From Thalassia testudinum (taxonomy: Eukaryota > Streptophyta > Magnoliopsida > Alismatales > Hydrocharitaceae): a stretch of DNA of 64,000 nt. Within the stretch, counting starts at the first letter, position 1; every line of letters begins with the position of its first letter. The position numbers and the translations under genes were made by a program. The DNA lies in contig JAZHRO010000073.1 of the NCBI GenBank assembly GCA_037157565.1, positions 89,072,001 to 89,136,000 on the forward strand, in the 5' to 3' direction. Positions 54,584 to 64,000 of this stretch are shown in pieces. The notes beneath the pieces were generated by a model. That model did no database searches. It saw only the letters and a program-made list of their open reading frames with translations, and was not told where the DNA came from.

Positions 54584-57311
54584 TGAAGTCGTAAAGCGGC
54601 AACCGGGTTTGTTGGTTTTGTTATAACGTTGTAGTAAAGCCGGTTGTTACCAACGTTTCATATAAAAATTTTTTACTCGGAAAAATGAAAGAGTTCCCGA
54701 GGTCGAACTCAGGGAGCAAGTTGTATTCTAGAGATATACATGTTTCTTTTACAAAAATAAAGAGAGAGAATTTGTTGTTCTCTTTGTTCTGCAGAGGGGG
54801 GTGCTCTTCTTTCTCTCTTTCTTTAGATCTCCTTCTTTCTCTCTGTTCAGGTGATATTCTTCTCTTGCAATGGTGGTGCTCTTCTTCTTCTTCCTGCTGT
54901 TCTTCCGTTGGTGATGTTCTTCTTTCTTCAGAGCTCCTTGTTCTTCTTCTTCTTTGGTTTTCTGCCTTGACCTCTCTTCTTCTTCTTTCGCGTTGGCCGT
55001 TGCTCTTCCTTCTTCTTCAGCCTGTCTTCTTTCCTGCTCTGGCTGCTGACCTTCCGTCGTCTGCCCCGGTGCTGAGACGACTTAACGATGCCTTTGCTAC
55101 AGTGCAGCAGCTCCTTCTTCTTCAGCGGGTCTGCTTCTTCTTCTTTGGCCTGCACACTTCAGAGTTTTTTCGTCAAGAGGCAAAACCTACTCTACCCCCC
55201 TCCCCCGCGTATCTCTCTCTCTCTGAAATCACTCTTCGGAAGCTCTCCTAGAGCGCTACCGGGTAATCGGGTTCGGGTCAGGCCCGGGTCCAGGCCCACC
55301 GGCGTGCGTGGTGGGCGAGGAGTGCAGGTCAGTCTAATCGGGTCGGGCCAGGTCCGCGGAGCGTGGTCACGGACGAGGCCGGGTCGGGTCGGGTGAGAGG
55401 GACCTCACCCCGTGGTCAGGAGGCAGACAGCATAAGGCACTTTTTGCCTTTATGCGTCCGCGCGCCTCCGAGAGGTTCCGAGGTGGGACTAAATGTCCCA
55501 CCCCAATTGAGCGCGCGTCGCGGATGGAGCAGTGGGCGATCGTGGCTTCCCGCGCGGCCTTCGCCCCGTCTGTGAACCAGGGACGTTTCGCGGAGAGTCC
55601 CTGCGCAACCTGGGAGTCAACCCTGGGCGAAGGCGTGCCTGCACCTGCAGGTGAAGCAGCTCTGCCTGCGCAGTAATGGCGACGGCGGGCGAGTCACCTG
55701 GTCACAGAAGAACGGCCTCTCGGCCAAATCAGACAGGCGGGAGACCTTCGCCGTGGCACGGCGAAGGTGGTCAGGGGGTCTGCAGGGGGCGAGATGGAGC
55801 TAACAGGTCGTCCTAGGTCAAACTGTGAGCGAGGAAGTGGGTGTGTTCGGTGGATCTGCAGAGGGTGTTTGGTGGGAAGTGGAGGGGCGGAAGAGGATCA
55901 GGGTGAGGAGGCGGAGGTTCTGCGGTGGTCGGCGAGCCGTGTGGGTCGCTGAGGTGATGGGAGCGGCTCGCCGGAGGGTGGTCGGAGGCGGAGAGGATGA
56001 GGGTGAACAGGGTCGGTCGAGGGTTTAATTAACTAAATTGAAAGCGGGGAAAGAAAGAGGAGAAGAAGGGGAGTAGGTCTAACTTACTTGCAGGGACGAA
56101 GGGGGAGGAACAGGGCGACAGTCGTATCGACTGTCGCCGGAGAAGACGATGCTCAGGGAGAGGGGCGGCGGCGAGCAGAGGGCTGGAGAGGCGCCAGCTG
56201 GGTGCGGCGTGGCGCGGGAAGAGCAGGGGAGGAAGTCTCTGCTGCTGGTAGTGCGGCAGAGCGAAGAGGTGGAGGGGGAGGAAGCCGCCGGAGCTGGTGA
56301 GCGTCTGCCGGAGAAAGAAGAGAAGAAAGCTGGGGGTTTTCTCCGTCAGATCCAGGCTGCCCTCGTCGGTGGAGCGGCGGGGGGTATTTATAGGGATGAA
56401 GCAGGGAGGAAGGCGGAGGGAGACGACGTGTCTCCCTCGCCGGAGAATGGTCGGAACATGAACCCATACCGTCCGTGCGTTCGCACGGCCGGTATGGTGG
56501 CCTACAATGACCAGGGGGGTGCCCCTGCGACGGCTGACGACGCAGGGCACCCCCGGTTTACTTGCCAGGTCCCCCACCTCACCCTGCGCGGCGCCATGCT
56601 CCGCGCAAGGTCGTCGGAGCATGGTGCTGGCAGGGTTTTGCAGGAGGGACCTGATTGCAAAGAACGAAGGAGAGTTAGGGGCCAAAATGCGAGGGTTCAA
56701 AAGTTGAGGGCCAAAGAGTAAATATATGAGGACCAAAGTGTAAAGTCGGTCAAGGAGGTTTCTTCTTAGGCTCAAGTTTTTATTCATGACTAATTAGGAC
56801 CTAAGGAATCTGATGGTGAATTTCATTTTCATCTTAAACCTTGTTCGACCGGTCAATTTGCGCAAAAACCCAAATTAAGTTATTAATTGGGCATGGTTCT
56901 CAATGTAGGTCAAAATGGGTTCTAAAGGCCAAATTGAAGGTTCTAAACCCTAGAGATTATTTTTCTATGAATTTTAGAGGGTTTATTCTATTTTTACTTT
57001 GCCTCGAACCTTGTGAATTGAAGTGGGTTGTTTTAGGGTTACAGATTTAGTTTCTTGGAATTGCTGTAGCCCTTGCTAGATCATTTCATCCCACTTTTAT
57101 TCTTATTAAGCTGTTTTGACCTATGTTTGGGCCCTGAATTACCCTGTATGCAGATTATACTGGTAAAATTGCACTTTTACCCCTTATGACTTGCTTTCTT
57201 CTCAAACTCAGAATTCTCTGAGTTACGCCTTTCCTTGAGATATGTAGGAGCTTTTATCCTTTGTATTGGGTCAAAATGAGCTAGTTATGGCTCATGATGA
57301 GGTTCTCATCA
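54584..57311 (-). repeat. 3' LTR of E6 (LTR family III)
   Basis: Begins TGAAGTCGTA (+), ends CTCATCA. Homologous to the solo LTR 29353-32073. U5 box GGTCGAACTCAGGGAGC at 54701-54717; pyrimidine-rich part 54780-55160; G-rich part 55250-56650; TATTTATAGGG-like TATA near 56384. The terminal 17 bases (57295-57311) are a perfect inverted repeat, TGATGAG and CTCATCA around GTT. The long ORFs on both strands (54685-56787) result from skewed composition. Confidence 0.9.
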
Positions 57312-57349
57312 TACCCCCATGCCTAGCTTTTGCTAGTCCCTTAGCAAAA
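57312..57349 (-). promoter_or_regulatory. Polypurine tract of E6 with perfect inverted repeat
   Basis: On the - strand GGCATGGGGGTA abuts the LTR. TTTTGCTA (57328-57335) and TAGCAAAA (57342-57349) flank six bases. Confidence 0.85.
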
Positions 57350-58576
57350 ACTTAAGGTTTCAACCCTTGTTCTAGACCATGAAGTTTTCAATAGTTTTAG
57401 ATAAGTGCCTTCATAGATTAGGTTAGAATGCTGATCATAGGCCTAAAAGGTACTCCAGTACCAGTCAAGATCCAAATCTATCTAGCCTTAGCCTCAGTCT
57501 TTTAGCAAAGGTTTTTAAGGCCCACAAGAACTAACCTAAGGTTTATTGGACTTCGTGGTTAAAGCACCCGTGCTTGAAATGATTTTAGCCCTGGCTCAGT
57601 TCGCAGTGCGTTTTGTAAGAGAGAGATAGAAAGTTTTTCTGTTTGGAGAGTTTTCTCTCTCTTTTTCTTTTTAGCTCTAGCCTAGGATTGGCTTTTCAAC
57701 ACGGTCTGTATCAGATTCCTTGCTCCCATCATCAATCCTCAAGGGTTCCTGGCGATCGATGCTTCGAGATAGCACCGCCCATGGCAACCCCCGGAACCCT
57801 GGCTATTGAGATTTCGAGATAATCCCATCCATGGTATTCCGTGGCCGAATCCAGACCCTGGCAATTGACATTTCGAGATAATGCCATCCATGGAATCTGA
57901 ACCAGCAGAGTGCTTACATGCCCCCCGTAGGATATGTAAATATCCTAAGAGACAAGCACCGAGGAGATGATATTTTGTTACGCATCTTCGAGGGGATTTC
58001 CCGCCTCTCCGCGCTGGGAACTCGTCCAAATCAACTTGTGTTGATCGGCCGCTCCTATTCTAGATGTTCTTTTCAGATTTTTGCGACGCTTCTGCGTGAT
58101 TCTGATTTTTACGCTTACTGAACCAGGCTGTGTGTGAGATTAGGGTGCTTAGGTTACTGAGTCCCGTAAACCAAAAATTAGTTAACGAGGCCGAATACTC
58201 CCTAAGCCTTAGACCTAATACTTCAGCTTTTCATTTTCCTCAACCTCTTGAGGAGTGTCCAGATCTTAATGGGTACTAAGAGTCTATTCAAGAATGCCTA
58301 AGGTTTGCATTCTTACTAATCTCATTGTGCACTTTTCAGTTATTTTCTAGAATGAGGTCTAGAACTTAGGTTAATTCCTTAGTTCCTTACTAATGACTAT
58401 CACTTTTTCTCATAATTTTGTGCTCCTTTTTCATTTTGTTCCTTTTCTCCTTCACAAAATTTTCCTTCTCCTCTTTTCCTCTTATTCTTTTTCGAAAAAT
58501 TTTTAATTTTTATGGTATTTTTGGCATATGTGAATTTTTTGTTTGAAACATTTTCTTACAAGTTTTTGCACTTTCC
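57350..58576 (-). other. E6 3' non-coding region
   Basis: Contains three degenerate tandem units of about 50-60 bases (57745-57895) that share TTCGAGATA and CCATGG, and pyrimidine tracts near 57650 and 58430-58500. No gene is supported. Confidence 0.6.
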
Positions 58577-58613
58577 TACCCCCCCATGCCTAAGATTTGC
58601 AATGTCCTCATTG
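58577..58613 (-). promoter_or_regulatory. Second polypurine-like module after E6 pol
   Basis: CAATG-AGGA-CATTG on the - strand (58600-58613), then AAATCTTAGGCATGGGGGGG. It lies about 240 bases downstream of the pol stop. Confidence 0.75.
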
Positions 58614-58854
58614 TAACCTAGGGGGTCTTAGTTCATTCCTTAAGACAGAAATTTGGGTGAGTGGATGGGTCGGGTTGAATTTTTGCGGACGATTTCAAAT
58701 TTCAGATGCGAACATCTGAGTTGGGGTCGGCTGTCTACAAGGGTGAACTTCAAGTGCTGAAAGGTGTCAGAACAAGTTTCAGGTTTTCAAAGAGAATGAC
58801 AGGCTGCCTCCCGTTAAGCGCTGAGTTTTACGCCATCGGCTGGGCGCAATAAGC

Positions 58855-61800
58855 TCAAGGGGAAAGGAGGATATAAGATGCCTCAGCCAAATCAGTAGAA
58901 GTTACATCAATGAACGGCTTGAGTCTCTGACCGTTCACGATGAAAGGTTCAGAATCGTGGCTGAGTGGACTGATTTCGATTGCTCCATTTCCAAAAACCT
59001 GTCGGACCAAATATGGTCCGACCCACTTAGATCTCAGTTTTCCTGGGAAGAGTTTGAGTCGGGCATCAAAGAGTAGGACCTTTTGACCAGGATGAAAGAT
59101 CTTTCTCGAGATGTGTTTGTCATGGAAGGCTTTAACCCGCTCCTTGTAGATTTGCGAGTTCTCGTACGCGTCTATGCGTAATTCATCGATCTCGCTGATT
59201 TGGAGTTTTCTGTGGGTCCCAGCCTTGGAAAGATCTAGATTACAGTTCCGTACTGCCCAATAGGCTTTATGTTCCAGTACGACGGGAAGGTGGCATGCCT
59301 TTCCGTACACCAATCTAAAGGGAGACATGCCCAATTGGGTCTTGTGGGCGGTCCTATAGGCCCACAATGCTTCTGGAAGTCGGGACGACCAGTCCTTCCT
59401 GTCAGGTCGAACAGTGACTTGCAGGATTTTCTTGATCTCCCGATTAGACAGCTCAGCTAGACCATTAGTTTGGGGGTGGTAAGAAGTAGAGATTCGGTGA
59501 GACACCCCGTATTTGGTCATCAGTGACCTAAACTGAGCGTTTGTGAAATGGGTCCCCCCATCAGAGATTATTGCACGAGGAATCCCGAACCTTGAGAAAA
59601 TGTGTTGATGAATGAATTTGAGAACGATTTTGTGATCACAGGTTCGGGTCGGTATGGCTTCGATCCATTTGGACACGTAGTCCACAGCCAACAGAATGTA
59701 TTCGAAACCATCCGAAACAGGAAAGGGGCCCATAAAATCAATCCCCCAAACATCAAAGATTTCGCATACTAGAATCGGTTGCATAGGCATCATGTCACGA
59801 CGGCTCATGTTGCCCAAAGTCTGGCAACGACTGCATGCCTTGCAATGACTGTGTGCGTCTTTGAACAGTGTGGGCCAGTAAAAGCCGCACTGGAGGACTT
59901 TTGATGCGGTTTTATGCCCGGCAAAATGGCCACCGCATGCCTGGTCATGGCAGAAAGAGAGGATATTGTTGACTTCCCCTTCCGGGACACATCTCCGGAT
60001 GATCTGATCGGCACCTATGCGGAAGAGGTACGGGTCTTCCCAAATGTAATACTTGGCATCGGAGCGTAATTTGTCTTTCTTGGCCTTCGGCCAATCGGAC
60101 GGGGTCTGATGAGATGCCAAGTAATTTACAATATTAGCAAACCATGGAAGGCTAGTACCAATAGTCAGCAGGTGCTCATCGGGAAAATGCTCAGTGATGG
60201 GTCCGGAAGGGTCTATCATTTCAGAAGGAAGACGGGACAAGTGATCAGCTACCACGTTTTGTTTTCCCGCTTTATCGCGAATCTCGAGGTCAAATTCTTG
60301 CAACAGCAAGATCCATCGGATCAATCGAGGTTTCGCGTCCTTCTTTGCAAGGAGATGCCTCACAGCCGTGTGATCAGAGTATATGATGACATGGGAACCC
60401 AGAAGGTACGATCTGAACTTCTCTAGGGCAAATACTACAGCTAGCAGCTCTTTCTCAGTAACTGTATAGTTACGCTGAGCCTCATCGAGTGTTTTGCTGG
60501 CGTAGTAAATGACCACAGGTTTCTTGTCATTTTTCTGCCCCAAAACCGCTCCTACAGCGAAGTCGGATGCATCACACATGATCTCAAAGGGTTGAGACCA
60601 ATCAGGGGACTGTAGGATCGGGGCTTGGGTGACTCGGTCACGCAGGATTTCAAATGCTTGAGTGCATTCCTTGGAGATTTTGAAGGGAACATCCTTGGAG
60701 AGAAGAGTGGTCAGGGGGCGTGCGATTTTTGAAAAATCAGGGATAAATCGTCGATAAAAACCGACATGCCCTAAAAAGGATCGGATGTCCCTGATCGAGC
60801 TAGGCATAGGAAGGTGAGAAATCAGATTAACCTTAGCTCGATCCACTTGGATACCTTTCTCCGAAATTGAGTGTCCCAGGACAAGTCCCTCAGGCACCAT
60901 GAAATGGCTCTTTTCCCAGGAAAGAACCAAATTCACGTCGATGCACCGCCTGAGTATCTGGACCAAGTGTTGGAGGCAATCGTCGAATGATGCTCCGAAA
61001 ACTGAAAAGTCATCCATGAAGACTTCCAGATAATCACCTACCATATCTGAGAATATGGCAAGCATGCATCGCTGAAAAGTAGCGGGTGCATTGCAAAGAC
61101 CGAAAGGCATCCTTCGGAAAGCGTATGTTCCGAAGGGGCAGGTGAACGTGGTCTTTTCTTGGTCCTCAGGATGGATTGCCACCTGGTTGTAACCGGAGTA
61201 CCCGTCAAGGAAGCAGAAGAACCTATTTCCCGCTAATTTTTCGAGAATTTGATCAATGAAGGGTAGTGGGAAATGATCCTTCTTCGTGGAGGAATTGAGT
61301 CGACGGTAATCTATACAGACTCTCCACGAGTTGGCTAATCGGGTAGGAATGATTTCTCCGGTCTCAGTCGTTATAGTGGTGAGTCCTGCCTTCTTAGGCA
61401 CGACCTGAATTGGGCTCACCCAACGACTATCGGAGATCGGGTAGATGATCCCGGCATCTAACCACTTGATGATCTCCTTTTTCACGACCTCCTGCAGATT
61501 GGGGTTTAAGCGTCTCTGCATTTCACGAGAAGGTCGTGTGCCCTCTTCTGAATAGATGTGATGAGTACAATAAGAGGGACTTATTCCAGTCAAATCATCG
61601 AGAGTCCATCCGATGGCTCTGCGATGTTGCTGGAGGACAACAATCAGACGGGATTCCTGTTCAGGACTGAGGTTGGAATTGATGATCACAGGAAGGGTCT
61701 GATTAGAACCCAAAAAGATGTATTTCAAATGAGCAGGAAGGGGTTTCAGTTCGAGGATGGGGTTTTCAGCAGCAGCGGGTGGTTCAGTATAGATGTGAGG

Positions 61801-63582
61801 TTCAAGGGTGGGAGTTACTGGGTTGTTCACATCTGGATTTGACTCCTCTGTTTGCGGGTCAAGATCCTTCTGTGGTTGATGAGGCATACTCAAGTCATTC
61901 TGGAGGTGTGATTCATCAACCAAAGTCTTGATGTCACAAATTTGCTCGATGACGCCGCAATTAATTCCTTGTTGGGCCTTAAATATATCAATTTTCAGTG
62001 TTTGATCTCCAAACTTAAGCTCTATTTGGCCCTCCTCACAGCTGATGTTGGCTCTAGCAGTAGCCAAGAAAGGTCTCCCTAGAATGATTGGTGTATCCCT
62101 AGGGTTCTCAGGTGCATCCATGTCTAAGACTATAAAGTCCACTGGAAAATAGAAATCCCGCACTCTCACGATAACATCCTCGAGAATCCCTTTTGGTGAT
62201 TTTATAGATCGATCTGCTAATTGTAATGTCACCTCGGTTGGTTTCAGCTCAGATTCTTCCAGATGGTCAAGTAAGGATGTGGGTATCAGATTTATAGATG
62301 CACCTAAGTCTAACAATGCTCTCTCAAATTGGGTACCACCTATCTTACAGGAGATCAGGGGAGTTCCAGGATCTTTTGCCTTGGGTGGGAGTCTACTAAG
62401 GATTACAGAGCTGGCTTGCTCTGACAGAACAATTGGGCTCCCTCCCTTGGTTCGCGGCTTACGCTGGGGTGTACATATATTCTTTAGAAATCGTGCGTAA
62501 GCTGGTACGTGGCGGATTGCATCCATCAAGGGGATGTTTATGTGGACCTGCTCAAAGAGCTTGACCAGGTCCTCCTCAGGGGCCACGGGTTTGGTGGTCT
62601 TCTTTCCCTTGGTCAGGGCCTCGGGAAACGGGATCTTGGTTGGTTCCTCTAGGATAGGTCCAGGTTGTGGGTCTGGAACAGCGGTACCTTGGCTAACTAT
62701 CCTAGGGTCATGGTTATCAGGCTGGGAGTGGTTTGGATAATGCGGGTCCTGAGTTGTCTTACCACTACGTGTTGTTACAGAATTTAATCCGGCCTGATTT
62801 TGGCTTGGGTTTGGTAGGAGGGGTGGCTGCTGCTGAAATCCCGCACGAGAAGTAGAGGCTTCTATCTCGTCTGGAGATGGAGCAGTAGGGGCCTGATAAA
62901 TCCATTGAGCGTGGCCTAAATTTGGATTCATAACGCGCTTCTGGGTTGGCACGTTATTTGGGTTAGGAAGAGGTTGGGAAGGGAGTGTGCCTGGCTGGCG
63001 AGAATTTGCCAACTGGGCCAGCTGAGTTTTAACTTCAGTAAGCTCGTCCTTGTGCTGTTTTTGAATGGCCGCATTCGATTTTTGAATGTCAGCCAGAGTC
63101 TGAAGGATTAAGGACATTTGATCTTGATTTGGCCCTGATGGATAAGTAGGGTTGGGCCGAGGCTGAGGCGGCTGGTAGTGATGAGAGGGCTGTGGGCGGG
63201 ACTGAAAAGGTGGTCTTTGGGTTTGGGAATTTCCCGCCCACTGAAAATTGGGATGGTTTCGCCATCCAGGGTTGTAAGTGTTGGAGAATGGGTCGTTCTG
63301 GATGGCGTTGAGGTCCTCGCAGGTCTGAGGAACCTCCTGAGAATCAGGGAAAGGAGGAATGGAGTTCCCCCGGCTGGTGAAGAAAGGATCGGATGATCTT
63401 CCAGTCCAAGAATCAGATGGGGATGGATATGGATCCATCCCAGGGGAGGATCGGTGGAGGATATTTTGCACAGTCTCCTGTGTGGAAGGAGGTTGTGCAA
63501 AGGAGTTACGCGCAGAGGTGGCTCGCTGCAAGTGCTGAGTCAGCTCATCCACCTTCTTTTCAATGATTGAGACCTTGTCCAA
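58855..63582 (-). CDS. pol: E6 Pol: gag linker, protease, RT, RNase H, integrase
   Basis: One open frame of 1575 codons follows an in-frame TGA (63585-63583). Residues 1-330 are the Pro/Gln-rich gag linker. The protease Asp is in [12 protein letters not shown] (about residue 425). RT spans about 700-960, with LDGYSGYNQ and the catalytic FMDD near 855. RNase H starts at MCDASDF (about 1003) and includes [17 protein letters not shown]. The integrase zinc finger spans about 1211-1251. The DDE residues are near 1281 (WGIDF), 1339 (ISDGG) and 1375 (LAELSN), a 36-residue final spacing. The end is [17 protein letters not shown]. All catalytic residues I can check are present. There is no chromodomain, as in Athila. 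The listed start is TTG; natural expression would be as a Gag-Pol fusion. Confidence 0.95.
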   Translation of the reverse strand: MDKVSIIEKKVDELTQHLQRATSARNSFAQPPSTQETVQNILHRSSPGMDPYPSPSDSWTGRSSDPFFTSRGNSIPPFPDSQEVPQTCEDLNAIQNDPFSNTYNPGWRNHPNFQWAGNSQTQRPPFQSRPQPSHHYQPPQPRPNPTYPSGPNQDQMSLILQTLADIQKSNAAIQKQHKDELTEVKTQLAQLANSRQPGTLPSQPLPNPNNVPTQKRVMNPNLGHAQWIYQAPTAPSPDEIEASTSRAGFQQQPPLLPNPSQNQAGLNSVTTRSGKTTQDPHYPNHSQPDNHDPRIVSQGTAVPDPQPGPILEEPTKIPFPEALTKGKKTTKPVAPEEDLVKLFEQVHINIPLMDAIRHVPAYARFLKNICTPQRKPRTKGGSPIVLSEQASSVILSRLPPKAKDPGTPLISCKIGGTQFERALLDLGASINLIPTSLLDHLEESELKPTEVTLQLADRSIKSPKGILEDVIVRVRDFYFPVDFIVLDMDAPENPRDTPIILGRPFLATARANISCEEGQIELKFGDQTLKIDIFKAQQGINCGVIEQICDIKTLVDESHLQNDLSMPHQPQKDLDPQTEESNPDVNNPVTPTLEPHIYTEPPAAAENPILELKPLPAHLKYIFLGSNQTLPVIINSNLSPEQESRLIVVLQQHRRAIGWTLDDLTGISPSYCTHHIYSEEGTRPSREMQRRLNPNLQEVVKKEIIKWLDAGIIYPISDSRWVSPIQVVPKKAGLTTITTETGEIIPTRLANSWRVCIDYRRLNSSTKKDHFPLPFIDQILEKLAGNRFFCFLDGYSGYNQVAIHPEDQEKTTFTCPFGTYAFRRMPFGLCNAPATFQRCMLAIFSDMVGDYLEVFMDDFSVFGASFDDCLQHLVQILRRCIDVNLVLSWEKSHFMVPEGLVLGHSISEKGIQVDRAKVNLISHLPMPSSIRDIRSFLGHVGFYRRFIPDFSKIARPLTTLLSKDVPFKISKECTQAFEILRDRVTQAPILQSPDWSQPFEIMCDASDFAVGAVLGQKNDKKPVVIYYASKTLDEAQRNYTVTEKELLAVVFALEKFRSYLLGSHVIIYSDHTAVRHLLAKKDAKPRLIRWILLLQEFDLEIRDKAGKQNVVADHLSRLPSEMIDPSGPITEHFPDEHLLTIGTSLPWFANIVNYLASHQTPSDWPKAKKDKLRSDAKYYIWEDPYLFRIGADQIIRRCVPEGEVNNILSFCHDQACGGHFAGHKTASKVLQCGFYWPTLFKDAHSHCKACSRCQTLGNMSRRDMMPMQPILVCEIFDVWGIDFMGPFPVSDGFEYILLAVDYVSKWIEAIPTRTCDHKIVLKFIHQHIFSRFGIPRAIISDGGTHFTNAQFRSLMTKYGVSHRISTSYHPQTNGLAELSNREIKKILQVTVRPDRKDWSSRLPEALWAYRTAHKTQLGMSPFRLVYGKACHLPVVLEHKAYWAVRNCNLDLSKAGTHRKLQISEIDELRIDAYENSQIYKERVKAFHDKHISRKIFHPGQKVLLFDARLKLFPGKLRSKWVGPYLVRQVFGNGAIEISPLSHDSEPFIVNGQRLKPFIDVTSTDLAEASYILLSP

Positions 63583-63585
63583 TCA

Positions 63586-64000
63586 ACTGGCCATTAATTC
63601 CAGGTCGACTGATGCGGACAGGCCCTGCGTCTCATGTGCTCCCTTAAGATTCGTCGCTGCGCGGGTATTTGTCCTGTCGAATAATCCCATGGAGTCATTG
63701 TTGATGGAGTTCTCGCACATGTTTTCGAGAATCTCCCATACGGTGTCTTCATGTTGACCCATGATGTTTCCTCCGCAGGTTGCATTGACGAAAAGGCGGA
63801 TGTCCTCACGGAGTCCCTGGTAAAAAGATTGGACTTGTTCCCATTTAGGAACTCCGTGATGGGGGCACTTCCTCATGAGATCCTGAAAACGATCCCATGC
63901 CTCATGGAGAGGTTCTCCTGATTGTTGAGTGAAGTGTGTAATCTGATGGCGCAAGGCGTTGGTTCGACCAACGGGAAAGAACTTTTTCAAAAACTCGGAT
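63586..64000 (-). CDS. gag: E6 Gag, C-terminal part of the capsid region
   Basis: Open from the window edge to a TGA at 63585-63583. It reads FPVGRTNALRHQITHF, then KCPHHGVPKWEQVQSFYQGL and FVNATCGGNIMGQHED, the Retrotrans_gag core, and ends SVDLELMAS. It closely parallels E2 gag (20266-19760). The same frame continues after the TGA into pol. The N-terminus is outside the window. Confidence 0.9.

Larger units (their letters stand above)
54584..64000 (-). mobile_element. E6: best-preserved Athila-like element, 5' end outside window
   Basis: The 3' LTR is 54584-57311, then PPT, a 1.5-kb 3' non-coding region, an open pol frame (63582-58855) and part of gag (to 64000). The 5' gag, leader, PBS and 5' LTR lie beyond the right edge. 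It is the innermost insertion of the right part and by its open frame probably the youngest. Confidence 0.92.

Noticed and set aside
54685..56787. Frames of 188, 190 and 252 codons
   Set aside because: They are in the E6 LTR, overlap antisense, and the homologous solo LTR does not keep them.

Overview
This window is plant nuclear DNA made almost entirely of transposable elements. I found no intact single-copy host gene, rRNA, functional tRNA or CRISPR array. The evidence for an angiosperm with a large, repeat-rich genome is Athila-like Ty3/gypsy pol genes, primer sites of the TGGCGCCGTTGCC type used by that clade, a plant L1-type LINE with a zf-RVT tail, a FAR1/MULE transposase with a SWIM finger, and a plant-mobile-domain plus Ulp1 gene. 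I cannot name the species.

Left third (1-26058). A decayed Mutator-like locus carries a plant-mobile-domain/Ulp1 protease gene on the + strand (1184-4138) and a FAR1-type transposase on the - strand (5157-5474 continuing at 25110-26058). An Athila-like element, E2 (5475-25109, - strand), is inserted in the transposase gene. E2 contains a LINE (7338-14062, + strand), which itself contains a solo LTR (10761-12425). A second solo LTR lies in the E2 leader (21423-23070). The left edge of the window (1-1183) is the end of another LTR inserted in the mobile-domain gene.

Middle (26059-42293). A copia-like LTR (26059-26905) is cut by LTR B (from 26906). LTR B is cut in turn by solo LTR A (27071-28542), by a 2.7-kb solo LTR (29353-32073), and by a second Athila-like element E3 (32470-42293, - strand). 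E3 pol is split by a 1.9-kb solo LTR (38068-39970).

Right third (42294-64000). E3 is broken by E4, a non-autonomous element whose only ORF (about 47731-45767) resembles nothing I recognise. E4 holds E5 (48000-52993), a 5-kb large retrotransposon derivative with two LTRs, PBS, PPT and an exact target duplication but no coding region. The 5' LTR of E4 is cut by E6 (54584 to beyond 64000), the best-preserved Athila-like element. E6 has an open protease-RT-RNase H-integrase frame of 1575 codons and one in-frame TGA between gag and pol.

The elements belong to several LTR families but share unusual cis-architecture. There is a small inverted repeat just upstream of each 3' polypurine tract. There is a second polypurine-like module after pol with its own inverted repeat. 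Several LTRs have an inverted repeat at the U3 end. Conserved palindromes lie upstream of the LTR TATA box, and a common CCTCCCTG...TTCGACC box lies near each LTR 3' end. Family-I LTRs also carry tRNA-like A and B boxes. These shared non-coding modules and the orphan E4 ORF are the most interesting contents. Boundaries were found by eye from TG...CA ends, target duplications and comparison of copies inside the window.
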